DNA of 64,000 nucleotides from Bacillota bacterium (GCA_023390655.1 JAEWCL010000007.1:62001-126000), one strand, 5' to 3'; positions 1 through 8,697 are shown, numbered from the stretch's first letter. The notes: a model not told the origin generated them from the sequence alone. Program-made: numbers and translations.

Positions 1-128
1 AAATTCGAATCGTGACGCGATAGCGGCACGCGCCGCACAGCGGCGGGAGTATTGAGGCTAAATTGTTGAAGCACGGGATTATTCCGTATTCATAAAGACA
101 ACACACACATATTTAGGAGGATACAATC
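1..128 (+). other. Window edge: possible 3' end of an upstream gene, then rpsP leader
   Basis: No complete gene fits here. One frame stays open from base 2 to a TGA at 53-55 and would give a short basic tail. Another stops at base 15. In related Bacillota the gene before rpsP is usually ffh, but too little remains to recognise it. A small GC-rich hairpin (gcggc/gccgc, about 23-36) is visible, and a clear Shine-Dalgarno aggagg lies just before rpsP. No convincing promoter was found, so rpsP may be read from upstream. Confidence 0.3.
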
Positions 129-371
129 ATGCTTAAGATCAGGCTGCGCAGGATGGGCGCAAAGAAGGCACCTTTTTACCGCATCGTCGTCGCCGATTCC
201 CGCGCTCCGCGTGACGGCGCTTTCGTTGAGGAGATCGGTTACTACAACCCTCTTACCAATCCTGCCCAGATCGTTGTGGAAAACGAGAAGGCAGCGGATT
301 GGATGAAGAAGGGTGCACAGCCCACGGACACCGTGCGCGCGCTCCTCAAAAAGAGCGGCGCCATCCAATAA
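129..371 (+). CDS. rpsP: 30S ribosomal protein S16
   Basis: S16 is a primary binder of 16S rRNA in the 30S body and helps its assembly. The 80 residues match the usual family length. The N-terminus has the family pattern of MLKIRLRRMGAKKAPFYRIV followed by a VADSRAPRDG segment and an IGYYNP motif. An aggagg ribosome binding site lies about 8 bases before the ATG. It is the first full gene of a compact ribosome-biogenesis cluster; khpA follows after 12 bases. The identification is secure. Confidence 0.98.
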   Translation: MLKIRLRRMGAKKAPFYRIVVADSRAPRDGAFVEEIGYYNPLTNPAQIVVENEKAADWMKKGAQPTDTVRALLKKSGAIQ

Positions 372-383
372 GGAGCGTAAACA

Positions 384-611
384 ATGGACGAACTGGTGAG
401 ATTTATCGCCCAAAACCTGGTGGATAAACCCGATGAGGTCAAGGTGGTCGTTAAAGTTGGTGAAGAGGCCACGATTATCGAGCTTTCCGTAGCGCCTGAC
501 GATATGGGACAGGTCATCGGCAAGCAGGGGCGTATCGCAAAGGCCATCCGCACCGTGGTCAAGGCGGCGTCCGCCAGGGGAGACAAAAAGTACATCGTGG
601 AAATCGTCTAA
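384..611 (+). CDS. khpA: KH-domain RNA-binding protein KhpA (YlqC family)
   Basis: This is a small single KH-domain protein of 75 residues, the normal size for the family. The RNA-binding GxxG loop is visible as IGKQGR around residues 40-45 (DDMGQVIGKQGRIAKAIRTV). In Bacillota, KhpA pairs with KhpB and affects cell-length control and small-RNA or mRNA binding; that role is family knowledge. It sits in its conserved place between rpsP and rimM. An aaggag site spans the rpsP stop codon, so translation is likely coupled. rimM begins one base after its stop. Confidence 0.93.
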   Translation: MDELVRFIAQNLVDKPDEVKVVVKVGEEATIIELSVAPDDMGQVIGKQGRIAKAIRTVVKAASARGDKKYIVEIV

Positions 612-612
612 C

Positions 613-1128
613 ATGGAATACTACCGTATTGCATGCATTGTACGCCCGCATGGGGTACAAGGGGGCGTCAAGCTTGAGCCGCTGACGGACAACGCGAACC
701 GTTTCCGCGGTCTTAACGAAGCGTATTTGGAGGCGGACGGAACACGTACGCCTGTAAAGTTGAGCGGCATCGGGATTAGTCCCGATGCCGTTACCCTGCA
801 TATCGAAGGCGTCACAACGCGGGAGCAGGCAGAGAAGCTGCGCGGGGCGTATCTTTGCGTGGACCGCGCAAACGCCGTGAAGCTGCCGCCGGATACCTAC
901 TTTGTGGCGGACCTCATCGGTTGTATGGTGACGGACACGAAGGGCATTGCCTATGGCCGCGTGCAGGATGTGCTCGAAACCGGCGCAAACGATGTGTACG
1001 TGGTGGAGGGGGAGCGCCCGATGCTCCTGCCCGCGCTCAAAAAAGTGCTCCACGAAGTCGATGTGGAGAATAAGCGCATCGTATTGGTGCATGAAGTTAT
1101 CGGGGAGGTTGCTGTATTTGCGGATTGA
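613..1128 (+). CDS. rimM: Ribosome maturation factor RimM
   Basis: RimM helps process 16S rRNA and assemble the 30S head, acting near S19. The 171 residues show the N-terminal RimM beta-barrel (YYRIACIVRPHGVQGGVKL, residues 3-21) and a C-terminal PRC-barrel from about residue 92 (TYFVADLIGCMV, later GANDVYVVEG). The ATG is one base after the khpA stop with only a weak ribosome binding site, suggesting coupling. The 3' end overlaps trmD by 11 bases. Both placement and sequence are typical. Confidence 0.96.
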   Translation: MEYYRIACIVRPHGVQGGVKLEPLTDNANRFRGLNEAYLEADGTRTPVKLSGIGISPDAVTLHIEGVTTREQAEKLRGAYLCVDRANAVKLPPDTYFVADLIGCMVTDTKGIAYGRVQDVLETGANDVYVVEGERPMLLPALKKVLHEVDVENKRIVLVHEVIGEVAVFAD

Positions 1129-1846
1129 CGTGCTCACGCTTTTTCCGGAAATGTTTGCGGGTGTGCTTGGCGCAAGCATCTTAAAGCGCGCCTCCGAAAA
1201 CGGACTTCTGCGGGTGGATGTGCATGATATCCGCGATTATACGGACAATAAGCACCGCAAGGCGGATGATTATCCGTTTGGCGGGGGTGCTGGCCTTGTG
1301 ATGATGGCGCAGCCGATCTATGACTGCGTGGACGCTGTGCTAGATGGCGCAAAGGCCAGGCGTATTTTTCTTTCCCCGCGCGGGAGGACGCTGACAACGG
1401 CATACGCCCGGGAGCTTGCGCAGGAAGAGCGATTGCTGCTGCTGTGCGGGCATTATGAGGGCGTTGACGAGCGCGTGATGGATATTATGGATGAAGAGGT
1501 CTCCATCGGGGACTATGTGCTCACCGGCGGCGAGCTTCCTGCGATGGTGCTCATCGATTGCCTGTCCCGCTTTATTCCGGGTGTGCTGGGGTGCAGTGAC
1601 TCGGCGGAAGAAGAATCCTTTTCCGGTTCCGGGCTTTTAGAGTATCCGCAGTATACGCGTCCGGCGGACTTCCGGGGGAAAAAGGTGCCGGACATCCTCT
1701 TAAACGGCCACCATGCCAATATCGCCGCGTGGCGCAAGGCGCAGTCCGTTTTAAAGACACAGCAAACGAGGCCGGAGCTCTTAAACGGCCTTACACTCAA
1801 CAAGCAGGAACGAAAAGCCCTGCGCGCGCTGCTGGAAGAAGAGTAA
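1118..1846 (+). CDS. trmD: tRNA (guanine-N1)-methyltransferase TrmD
   Basis: TrmD makes m1G37 in tRNAs with a G36-G37 pair, using S-adenosylmethionine, and prevents +1 frameshifting. An upstream in-frame start at 947 would add about 57 unrelated residues. The TTG at 1118 gives MRIDVLTLFPEMF, the normal family start, with ggggagg ten bases earlier inside rimM. From there the product is 242 residues. The SPOUT knot motifs are present: DDYPFGGGAGLVM, LLCGHYEGVDERV and SIGDYVLTGGE. It overlaps rimM by 11 bases. Confidence 0.95.
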   Translation: MRIDVLTLFPEMFAGVLGASILKRASENGLLRVDVHDIRDYTDNKHRKADDYPFGGGAGLVMMAQPIYDCVDAVLDGAKARRIFLSPRGRTLTTAYARELAQEERLLLLCGHYEGVDERVMDIMDEEVSIGDYVLTGGELPAMVLIDCLSRFIPGVLGCSDSAEEESFSGSGLLEYPQYTRPADFRGKKVPDILLNGHHANIAAWRKAQSVLKTQQTRPELLNGLTLNKQERKALRALLEEE

Positions 1847-1898
1847 CTGTTTTGCGATGCAGGGTGTCGGCCATATAGCCGATAGCTTTTCGCCTCTC

Positions 1899-1913
1899 AA
1901 AACAGCCTGTTTT
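1899..1913 (+). repeat. Short palindrome downstream of trmD
   Basis: The sequence aaaaca-gcc-tgtttt forms a 6-bp stem with a 3-base loop, 53 bases after the trmD stop. A near-identical palindrome with the loop reverse-complemented follows pyrH at 21669-21683, and both continue into a-rich/gcg sequence. It could act as a weak terminator or be a small dispersed repeat. It lacks a long U-run. Confidence 0.4.
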
Positions 1914-1938
1914 AGCGAAGCATCCGCTGATAAAAGTG

Positions 1939-1968
1939 TTTACATGGGACAAGACTTTGTGATATACT
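1939..1968 (+). promoter_or_regulatory. Predicted sigma-A promoter of rplS
   Basis: TTTACA at 1939-1944 and TATACT at 1963-1968 are separated by 18 bases. The roughly 70-base leader before rplS includes gcggtcc/ttcgct segments that could fold. Ribosomal L19 leaders with autoregulatory roles are known in Bacillota, but no named motif could be confirmed here. Confidence 0.6.
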
Positions 1969-2042
1969 AACCGATGGAAAACGGGCGGTCCTCTGTTCGC
2001 TAACACAACGGGCACGAACGTCTATGAAAAAGGAGTAAGAAA

Positions 2043-2408
2043 ATGTCTGACATCATTCGTGAACTTGAAAAAGAACAACTTCGTACTGACCTGCCCAAGC
2101 TGCAGATCGGCGATACCGTCCGTGTATTCGTAAAGGTTGTTGAAGGCAACCGTGAGCGTCTGCAGAACTTTGAAGGCATCGTGATCAAGATGCAGGGCGG
2201 CGCAGTGCGCAAGAGCTTTACCGTACGCCGTATCTCCTATGGCGTAGGCGTTGAGAGGACGTTCCCCTACAACAGCCCCCGTATCGGCCGTATCGAAGTC
2301 GTTCGCCATGGTCAGGTACGCCGCGCAAAGCTCTACTATCTGCGTGACCGCGTCGGTAAGGCGGCTAAGGTTACCGAGCGCATCGAAGTGAAAAAGAGCG
2401 CGGACTAA
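2043..2408 (+). CDS. rplS: 50S ribosomal protein L19
   Basis: L19 lies at the 30S-50S interface. The 121-residue product matches the family in length and motifs: a FVKVVEGNRERLQNFEGIVI segment, SFTVRRISYGVGVERTFP, and the basic C-terminal RRAKLYYLRDRVGKAAKV. An aaaaaggag ribosome binding site precedes the ATG. It has its own promoter and is followed by an intrinsic terminator, so it is probably a single-gene transcript fed in part by read-through from trmD. Confidence 0.98.
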   Translation: MSDIIRELEKEQLRTDLPKLQIGDTVRVFVKVVEGNRERLQNFEGIVIKMQGGAVRKSFTVRRISYGVGVERTFPYNSPRIGRIEVVRHGQVRRAKLYYLRDRVGKAAKVTERIEVKKSAD

Positions 2409-2425
2409 CACGAAGAAAAGAAAAG

Positions 2426-2472
2426 AACCCGACTGCACGCCGGAACTTACCGGCCGGGCGGCGGGTTTTTTT
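2426..2472 (+). terminator. Rho-independent terminator after rplS
   Basis: A two-tier hairpin: outer aaccc(g)/(c)gggtt and inner gccgg/ccggc around an aactta loop, followed by a run of eight T. It begins 17 bases after the rplS stop. Confidence 0.85.
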
Positions 2473-2511
2473 ATACGGATTTGAAATTCGCATACCAGCA
2501 GGAGAAAACGC

Positions 2512-3411
2512 ATGGTCATACAATGGTATCCCGGCCATATGGCAAAAGCGCGCCGGATGTTAATAGAAAACCTCAAGCTCATCGACGTTGTGGTGGAGCT
2601 TGTGGATGCGCGTGCGCCGCTTTCCACCGGAAATCCGGATTTTGACGACCTGTTTGCCAGCAAAAAGCGGCTGTTGGTTCTCAATAAAAGCGATCTTGCG
2701 GATGCGAACATGACGCGCCGCTTTATTCAATATTATGCAGCGCGCAACATCCCTGCCGTTCCGTTTGTATCGACCGGCGGGAGCAAAAAGGCGGTCGTTT
2801 CGCTCATTGAAAGCGCCGCCGCTGAAAGCGTTGAGCGGATGCGGCAAAAGGGCATCAAAAAGACGGTGCGCGTGCTTGTTGCAGGCATCCCCAACGTCGG
2901 AAAATCGACATTCATCAACCGCATCGCGGGGGAAGTGCGCGCAAAGACCGGGGATATGCCGGGCGTGACGCGCGGCAAGCAGTGGGTAAAGATCACGCCG
3001 TACCTGGAATTGATGGACACGCCGGGCCTTCTGTGGCCCAAGCTTGATAACGAACGTTACGCCCAGCGCCTGGCGTTTTTAGGATCCATCAAGGACGATA
3101 TCATGGATACGGAGACGCTTTCCACATTGTTGCTCGCCGCCTTGCAGCAGCGTTGCCCGGAGGCGCTGCAGGCGCGCTACTCGAAGGTTACAAAAGAAAT
3201 AGCAAAAGAAAACTTACTCGAAGCAGTCGCAAGAAGCCGCGGCTTCCTGCTGCCCGGCAATGAGGCGGATATTGAACGCGCCGCCCGCATTGTGCTCGAC
3301 GAGTTCCGCGCGGGGCGCATTGCCCGCGTGACACTCGACGATCCGGAAGAACCGGACTTGGCGGGAGAAGAACCGGAAACTGGGGGGAAGCCGCATGGCG
3401 AGAATCGTTGA
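2512..3411 (+). CDS. rbgA: Ribosome biogenesis GTPase RbgA (YlqF)
   Basis: RbgA is a GTPase needed for late 50S assembly. The 299-residue sequence shows circularly permuted G motifs: G4 NKSD at 58-61 precedes G1 GIPNVGKS at 125-132 and G3 DTPG at 169-172. The N-terminal VIQWYPGHMAKARR is the family hallmark. The C-terminal RNA-binding ANTAR-like region is present, with a Glu-rich tail. It directly precedes rnhB and overlaps it by 17 bases, as in many Bacillota. Confidence 0.96.
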   Translation: MVIQWYPGHMAKARRMLIENLKLIDVVVELVDARAPLSTGNPDFDDLFASKKRLLVLNKSDLADANMTRRFIQYYAARNIPAVPFVSTGGSKKAVVSLIESAAAESVERMRQKGIKKTVRVLVAGIPNVGKSTFINRIAGEVRAKTGDMPGVTRGKQWVKITPYLELMDTPGLLWPKLDNERYAQRLAFLGSIKDDIMDTETLSTLLLAALQQRCPEALQARYSKVTKEIAKENLLEAVARSRGFLLPGNEADIERAARIVLDEFRAGRIARVTLDDPEEPDLAGEEPETGGKPHGENR

Positions 3412-4042
3412 GACGGAACGCCTGCTCATCATGACGGAGATTGAGCGCAGCTTCTGGCAAAGGCCGGATATTGTGCTTGCCGGTATGGATGAGGTGGGGC
3501 GCGGCCCGCTTGCGGGGCCGGTGGTGTCCGCGTGCGTGGTGCTGCCGCCGGAGCCGTTCATCCAGTATGTTAACGATTCCAAGAAGCTGACGGAAAAGCG
3601 GCGGGACCAGCTTGCCAAAGAAATTCGGAAGCTTTCTTCCGGGTTTGCGCTGGGTTGGGTCTGGCCGGATGTGATCGATGAGATCAATATCCTGGAGGCG
3701 ACAAAGCGCGCGTTTGAAACGGCGTATGCGCGCATGCCCATCCTAGTGACGGATGTGCTTGTGGATGCATTGAACGGCCTTAAAATTTCTGCGCGCCAGC
3801 ATCCGTTTGTGCATGGGGACGCAAGAAGTTACCTGATTGCGGCGGCGTCCATCATCGCCAAGGTGGAGCGGGACGCCTATATGGTAGAGCAGGACGCGAT
3901 CTATCCGCAATACGGCTTTGCCCGCAACAAAGGGTACGGCACGGCCGAGCATATCGATGCCTTGAAGGCTTACGGCCCCTGCCCGATCCATCGCCGCAGC
4001 TTCCTAAAAAAGCTGTTCGGGGACGACGTTTATGCAAGGTAA
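3395..4042 (+). CDS. rnhB: Ribonuclease HII
   Basis: RNase HII removes RNA primers and single ribonucleotides from DNA. The 215-residue product carries the family start of the catalytic core, GMDEVGRGPLAGPVV, with acidic residues D32 and E33. The later motifs VLVDALNGL and GDARSYLIAAASIIAKV supply the remaining aspartates. The ATG lies inside rbgA with a gggggaag site upstream; a later ATG at residue 13 is also possible. It overlaps yraN by 11 bases, so rbgA-rnhB-yraN are almost certainly co-transcribed. Confidence 0.96.
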   Translation: MARIVETERLLIMTEIERSFWQRPDIVLAGMDEVGRGPLAGPVVSACVVLPPEPFIQYVNDSKKLTEKRRDQLAKEIRKLSSGFALGWVWPDVIDEINILEATKRAFETAYARMPILVTDVLVDALNGLKISARQHPFVHGDARSYLIAAASIIAKVERDAYMVEQDAIYPQYGFARNKGYGTAEHIDALKAYGPCPIHRRSFLKKLFGDDVYAR

Positions 4043-4388
4043 ACGTGAAAAAGGGGAATACGGAGAAACAGCGGCGCTAGAGTACCTTCTAGAAAAAGGG
4101 TACAAGCTTGTTGCGCGCAACCTGCGCATTGGCCGGGATGAAATCGATCTCGTGCTGCAGGATGGGCAGCTGACCGTTTTCGTGGAGGTGAAGGCGCGTT
4201 CTTCAAGCGCCTACGGCCTTGCATGCGAAGCGGTAGACAGCAGGAAGCAGGCCCGCATGATACGCGCTGCGCTTGGGTTTTTGCAGGCGCAGCCTGAGGA
4301 AATCAGCATCCGCTTTGATGTTGTGGAGGTTGATCTGAATACGGGCGGCGTACGGCATATTGAAAACGCATTTATGGCGGATGCGTAA
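4032..4388 (+). CDS. YraN/UPF0102-family endonuclease-like protein
   Basis: This 118-residue protein belongs to the UPF0102 family, whose fold resembles Holliday-junction resolvases. The conserved core is present: GYKLVARNLRIGRDEIDLV then FVEVKARSS, giving an E-x-D ... E-x-K pattern like PD-(D/E)XK nucleases. Its cellular role is not established. Placement after rnhB is conserved in many bacteria. The reading frame starts inside rnhB. Confidence 0.9.
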   Translation: MQGKREKGEYGETAALEYLLEKGYKLVARNLRIGRDEIDLVLQDGQLTVFVEVKARSSSAYGLACEAVDSRKQARMIRAALGFLQAQPEEISIRFDVVEVDLNTGGVRHIENAFMADA

Positions 4389-4405
4389 AGTTTAGCGGTC
4401 ATTCT

Positions 4406-4433
4406 TTGCGGGGCGGCTCTTTTGTGCTATGAT
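4406..4433 (+). promoter_or_regulatory. Possible promoter of the fused glycosyltransferase gene
   Basis: TTGCGG and TATGAT are separated by 16 bases, about 45 bases before the chosen start of the next gene. The short gap after yraN and the change of function suggest a new transcript starts here. Confidence 0.45.
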
Positions 4434-4478
4434 GCAATTGGAAACCACCCCCTTTTTTATCTTTATTTTGGAGCGCGT

Positions 4479-7400
4479 ATGTTGAAGAAACGGTTGATTG
4501 CTCTTGTTCTCGTTGTGTTTGTATTGCTTTCCTGTGCGCCCGCTTTGGCGCAAAATGGAGAAAACCTGCTCTATAACGGGGACTTTTCCGTTACATCCGA
4601 GGGGGAGAATTTGCCCTCCGGATGGTATTACGAGGCCTGGATACCAGAGGCCTCCAGCGTTTACTTTGAAGAGGACGGCAATGCAGGGGCTGTTATCATC
4701 AGCAACCTGGAGCCGAACGACGCCCGCGTGAGCCAGCGCGTAGCGGTAGCGCCGGATACCTGCTACCGCATTACGTGCGAAATCCTCACGGATGGAATTG
4801 ACGGCGATACAGGCGCTTCCGTTTCGGTAACGGATACGTATGCTTCCTCCGAGCCGCTGTATATGACGGATGGATTTGAGCCGGTGGAATTGACCGGAAG
4901 AACCGGCCATGACCAAACGGAGTTGGTACTTTCGCTGCGCGTAGGCGGATATGGAGCGCTCTCGTCAGGGCTTGCCATGTTCCGCAACGTTTCCATTGCG
5001 GTTGAGGAAAACCCGCCTGCGGATGCCGTCTCCTTTGCGGCGCTCGACCCGAGCGATTACGTTTCGGATCCCACGGCGTCTTCTCCCAATTTATTTTTGA
5101 TTTGGGTTGCAACAGCGCTTATCGCAGGCCTGTATGTGCTGCTGTACCGGAAAACCATCCGCAAACCTTCTTTTACAGGCTTTGCGGAAGAGCGGACAGG
5201 CCAGCAGATAACGCTGATTCTTGTTGCGGCGCTGTTGTTCCGCGCGCTGCTTTCCCTGATTTTTGTAGGGCACAGCACGGACATCACGTGCTTTTTGGGC
5301 TGGGCTGCCAACATGGTGGAGCACGGCCCGGGCGGATTCTATGATAGCGGGATGTTCGCGGATTATCCGCCGGGCTACATGTATGTGCTTTGGCTGCTTG
5401 GAGGCATCGGAAAGCTGCTGGGCCTGCAGCCGGGCGGCCCCGCGATGATATTGCTTGTGAAGCTTCCTTCTATCGCGGCGGACCTTTTCTTTGCGTATCT
5501 CATATACCGGATTGCAAAGCGGGCGGGGTTACACAGCAGCCGCGCGCTGCTGCTGATGGCGGTTGTGGCGTTCAATCCCGTGTTTGCGTTTATTTCCGGC
5601 GGCTGGGGGCAGATTGACTCGCTGCTCACCCTGTGCATGTTCGGCGTGCTGTGGCTGTTGATGAACGGCAAGAAGATTGAAGCCGGCGCGCTATTCGGCG
5701 TGGCGATTTTAATGAAGCCGCAGGCGCTGATGTTCGGCCCCTTGCTTGCGGCGGTATATTTGCTGGATTTCCGGAAAGAAAACTGGAAAAAGCAACTCTT
5801 TACCACGCTGCTTTCCGTGGCGGCTGCGTTTGCGGTGATCTTCCTGCTGGCGCTGCCGTTTGGAAACGGGCAGGGATTTCTCTGGCTCAAGGAAAAATAC
5901 ATCGGCACGGCAACCTCTTATCCGTATGCAAGTGTGGAGGCGTTTAATTTCTTTGCGCTTATCGGCGGCAACTGGAGAAGCATTTCGGAAATTCCATTCC
6001 TGTTCTCGTTTGAAGTGTGGGGTTATATTGGAATCGTTCTTTCGGTGGCTGCTTCCATCTATCTCTACCATGTGGGCCACAGGAAAGGGCAAAAGGGGAT
6101 ATTGCCGCTTGCGGCTGCATTTTTGATCTGCGGGCTGTTTACCGTCGGTCCCTACATGCATGAGCGCTACGTGTTCCCGGCAATGATGCTGTTGCTGCTT
6201 GCGGGCATTTATTATAACGACAGGCGGCTGTACCTCGCATTCTTCGGTTATAGCGTTACAGTGCTCTTAAATGTGCTCTGCGCGTTTGTGATCGTGGACC
6301 ATCCGGAACTGCGGCTTGACGCGTATGAGACGCTCACAAGGGTCGGTTCCTTGTGCAATGTGCTGCTGTTTGGTTATTTGTGTTATACGGCCTATGAGAT
6401 CGTCATCCGGGGCAACATAAAGGAAACGGCGCTTTTAAAGTCTTCCGCGCCGCATAGTAAGGCAATGGAGCCGCAGGAAGGTTCCACGCTGGCGCAGGAG
6501 CTTGCGCAGGAGCTTGCGCGGCCGCTGTATGAAAGGAAGCTTGGCTTTACGAAAAAGGACCGCGTCTACTGCTGGGGACTGACGATTCTTTATGCGGCGA
6601 TTGCGCTGTTCCACCTCGGGTCCCTGCTTGCGCCGGAAAGTGAATATCAGAGCGCCGCACCCGGGGAAACTGTGACGCTGACGTTCGACGCGCCGGTCAC
6701 CATCTCAAAATACTGGATATTTGGCGGCATTGCGGAAGGCACGCTGCAGCTGGTGGGGGATGACGGCAGTGAAGTGACTTATGAGCAGCGGTTTGACGAT
6801 ATGTTCCGCTGGCACGAGGAAGCGGCGGAGCTGACGACGACTTCCTTGCAGGTCAAAAACTATACCGGGCAGTTAAAGATCCGTGAGCTTGCCTTTTTTG
6901 ATGCGGCGGGCAACCTGATGACGCCAAAGGCTGTGGACGCATCCGCGGCGCTGCTGGTGGACGAGCAGGATACCGTGCCCGCATACCCCTCCAGCTACAA
7001 CGGCATGTATTTTGACGAGTTGTATCACGCCCGCACGGCGTATGAGCATTTAACGGGCATGGAGCCGTATGAAAACACGCATCCGCCGCTTGGCAAGGTG
7101 TTCATCATGGTGGGCATCGCGCTGTTCGGCATGAACCCGTTTGGCTGGCGCATCATCGGCACGCTCTTTGGCATCGGCATGGTGCCCATATTCTATGCAT
7201 TCGGCAGGCGGCTCTTTAAAAATGCGGAGTACGCGCTCTTAGGCGCCGTGCTGTTCGCGTTTGATTTCATGCATTTTACGCAGACACGGATTGCGACAAT
7301 CGACGTCTATGCGGTATTCTTCATCCTGCTCATGTACTATTTCATGTACCAGTACTACTGCATGAGCTTTTATACGGACGGCCTCAAGGCAACATTAAAG

Positions 7401-8252
7401 CCGCTGGGGCTTGCCGGTATCTTCTTTGCGCTGGGCGCGGCCTCCAAATGGATATGCATCTATGCAGGCGTCGGCCTTGCCGTATTGCTGCTGTTTTCCC
7501 TCATCCGGCGCTATAGGGAATACCGTATGGCAATGCAGGGAAGGGATGCGGCGCTAAAAGAAAAGGTAAGGGATTTCTGGCTGAACGCATCAAAGACGCT
7601 GTTGTTCTGCTGCGTGTTTTTTATTGTGATTCCTGCTATTGTTTATGTGCTTTCCTATCTGCCGTACATGCTCAGCGTAGGTAAGCACGATCTTGCGGAC
7701 GTGTGGAATTATCAGACATATATGTGGAACTATCACAGCAAGCTTGACGCAACGCATCCATACCAATCCACCTGGTGGCAGTGGCCGTTTACATTTAAGC
7801 CCATGTGGTACTTCCAGGGCACAGGCCTGCCGGAAGGGCGTTTTGCAACCCTGACCGTCTCCGGAAGCCCCGCGGTATGGTGGGCCTGCACCATTGCAAC
7901 CGTAATGCTCATTGTCAACCGGATCATGAAGCGGACACAAAGCGATCCCGGCATTACAGCAGTGTTTGTGGGCGCTGCCGCGAACTTCCTTCCATGGGTG
8001 CTCGTAACGCGCTGCACGTTCATCTACCATTTCTTTGCGACGGTGCCGTTCATCGTATTCTGCGGCGTATTCGTGCTGCAGGATTGGGAACGGAAAAACG
8101 CGTCAGTCAAATGGGTGAAATGGGCTTGGATGGCGGCGGCAGTTCTGCTGTTTATTCTGCTCTATCCGGGGCTTTCCGGCTACGAAATCCCGGTCGGCTA
8201 TGCGCAATTCATAAAACACCTGCCCGGCGGCAATCTGATGTACGGGGCGTAA
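4479..8252 (+). CDS. Fused double GT-C glycosyltransferase (Gpi18-like plus PMT-like)
   Basis: A 1257-residue membrane protein with two glycosyltransferase modules. Residues 1-24 are a signal peptide. Residues 25-175 resemble a jelly-roll carbohydrate-binding domain (NLLYNGDFSV, LPSGWYYEAW). Residues about 200-650 are a multi-spanning GT-C module with STDITCFLGWA and DYPPGYMYVLW, as in Gpi18-like mannosyltransferases. A charged linker and a second beta-rich extracytoplasmic segment (about 700-815) follow. The last 430 residues resemble PMT O-mannosyltransferases: FDELYHARTAYEHL, NTHPPLGK and ATHPYQSTWWQWP. Such enzymes take sugars from polyprenyl phosphate outside the membrane; the acceptor here is unknown. 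The ATG at 4479 has a ttggag site; a TTG at 4422 would remove a clean signal peptide. gtrA follows at once. Confidence 0.85.
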   Translation: MLKKRLIALVLVVFVLLSCAPALAQNGENLLYNGDFSVTSEGENLPSGWYYEAWIPEASSVYFEEDGNAGAVIISNLEPNDARVSQRVAVAPDTCYRITCEILTDGIDGDTGASVSVTDTYASSEPLYMTDGFEPVELTGRTGHDQTELVLSLRVGGYGALSSGLAMFRNVSIAVEENPPADAVSFAALDPSDYVSDPTASSPNLFLIWVATALIAGLYVLLYRKTIRKPSFTGFAEERTGQQITLILVAALLFRALLSLIFVGHSTDITCFLGWAANMVEHGPGGFYDSGMFADYPPGYMYVLWLLGGIGKLLGLQPGGPAMILLVKLPSIAADLFFAYLIYRIAKRAGLHSSRALLLMAVVAFNPVFAFISGGWGQIDSLLTLCMFGVLWLLMNGKKIEAGALFGVAILMKPQALMFGPLLAAVYLLDFRKENWKKQLFTTLLSVAAAFAVIFLLALPFGNGQGFLWLKEKYIGTATSYPYASVEAFNFFALIGGNWRSISEIPFLFSFEVWGYIGIVLSVAASIYLYHVGHRKGQKGILPLAAAFLICGLFTVGPYMHERYVFPAMMLLLLAGIYYNDRRLYLAFFGYSVTVLLNVLCAFVIVDHPELRLDAYETLTRVGSLCNVLLFGYLCYTAYEIVIRGNIKETALLKSSAPHSKAMEPQEGSTLAQELAQELARPLYERKLGFTKKDRVYCWGLTILYAAIALFHLGSLLAPESEYQSAAPGETVTLTFDAPVTISKYWIFGGIAEGTLQLVGDDGSEVTYEQRFDDMFRWHEEAAELTTTSLQVKNYTGQLKIRELAFFDAAGNLMTPKAVDASAALLVDEQDTVPAYPSSYNGMYFDELYHARTAYEHLTGMEPYENTHPPLGKVFIMVGIALFGMNPFGWRIIGTLFGIGMVPIFYAFGRRLFKNAEYALLGAVLFAFDFMHFTQTRIATIDVYAVFFILLMYYFMYQYYCMSFYTDGLKATLKPLGLAGIFFALGAASKWICIYAGVGLAVLLLFSLIRRYREYRMAMQGRDAALKEKVRDFWLNASKTLLFCCVFFIVIPAIVYVLSYLPYMLSVGKHDLADVWNYQTYMWNYHSKLDATHPYQSTWWQWPFTFKPMWYFQGTGLPEGRFATLTVSGSPAVWWACTIATVMLIVNRIMKRTQSDPGITAVFVGAAANFLPWVLVTRCTFIYHFFATVPFIVFCGVFVLQDWERKNASVKWVKWAWMAAAVLLFILLYPGLSGYEIPVGYAQFIKHLPGGNLMYGA

Positions 8253-8254
8253 GT

Positions 8255-8665
8255 ATGAAGCAGTATTGGGAGCCATTGAAGCAGTTTCTCAAATTCAATG
8301 TTGTCGGCATTTTAAATACCGCCATTGACGTAATGGTGTTTGCGTTTTTTAACGGCGTGGTGGGGTTTGGGGACGCGCTCTCCAAAACCATTTCCTATTC
8401 CTGCGGGGTTCTGAACAGCTACCTGTGGAACAGCCGGTGGACGTTCAAGCAAGAGCAAAAACGCACGAAAAAGGAGTTTTTGCTGTTCGTGCTGGTCAAT
8501 CTTGTCTCCTATGGCGCGTCGCTTGGCGTGCTGTATGCGTGCAGGACATGGTTCGGCATTGAAAACGGCACGGTGCGCAACCTGATTGCAACGCCGGTCT
8601 CCGTCATCATCAATTTTATCGGCAACAAGCTGTTCGTGTTCCGGAGGGAACATCACGCGCAATAG
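8255..8665 (+). CDS. GtrA-family membrane protein
   Basis: A 136-residue protein with about four membrane segments. It shows the GtrA pattern: FLKFNVVGILNTAID near the N-terminus, SYSCGVLNSYLWNSRWTF in the middle, and NFIGNKLFVFR at the end. GtrA proteins are thought to help move polyprenyl-phosphate-linked sugars across the membrane. The start lies 2 bases after the glycosyltransferase stop, so the pair is likely translated together. This supports a lipid-linked sugar donor for the fused enzyme. The frame is also open far upstream inside the preceding gene, but the ATG here gives the normal family N-terminus. Confidence 0.88.
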   Translation: MKQYWEPLKQFLKFNVVGILNTAIDVMVFAFFNGVVGFGDALSKTISYSCGVLNSYLWNSRWTFKQEQKRTKKEFLLFVLVNLVSYGASLGVLYACRTWFGIENGTVRNLIATPVSVIINFIGNKLFVFRREHHAQ

Positions 8666-8697
8666 CTTTCGGGCAAGACAGCTTTTCGGGGGTGGGG

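Noticed and set aside
4422..4478. Upstream TTG start for the fused glycosyltransferase
   Set aside because: It would begin inside the likely -10 region and place 19 residues before a clean signal peptide; the ATG at 4479 has a ribosome binding site.
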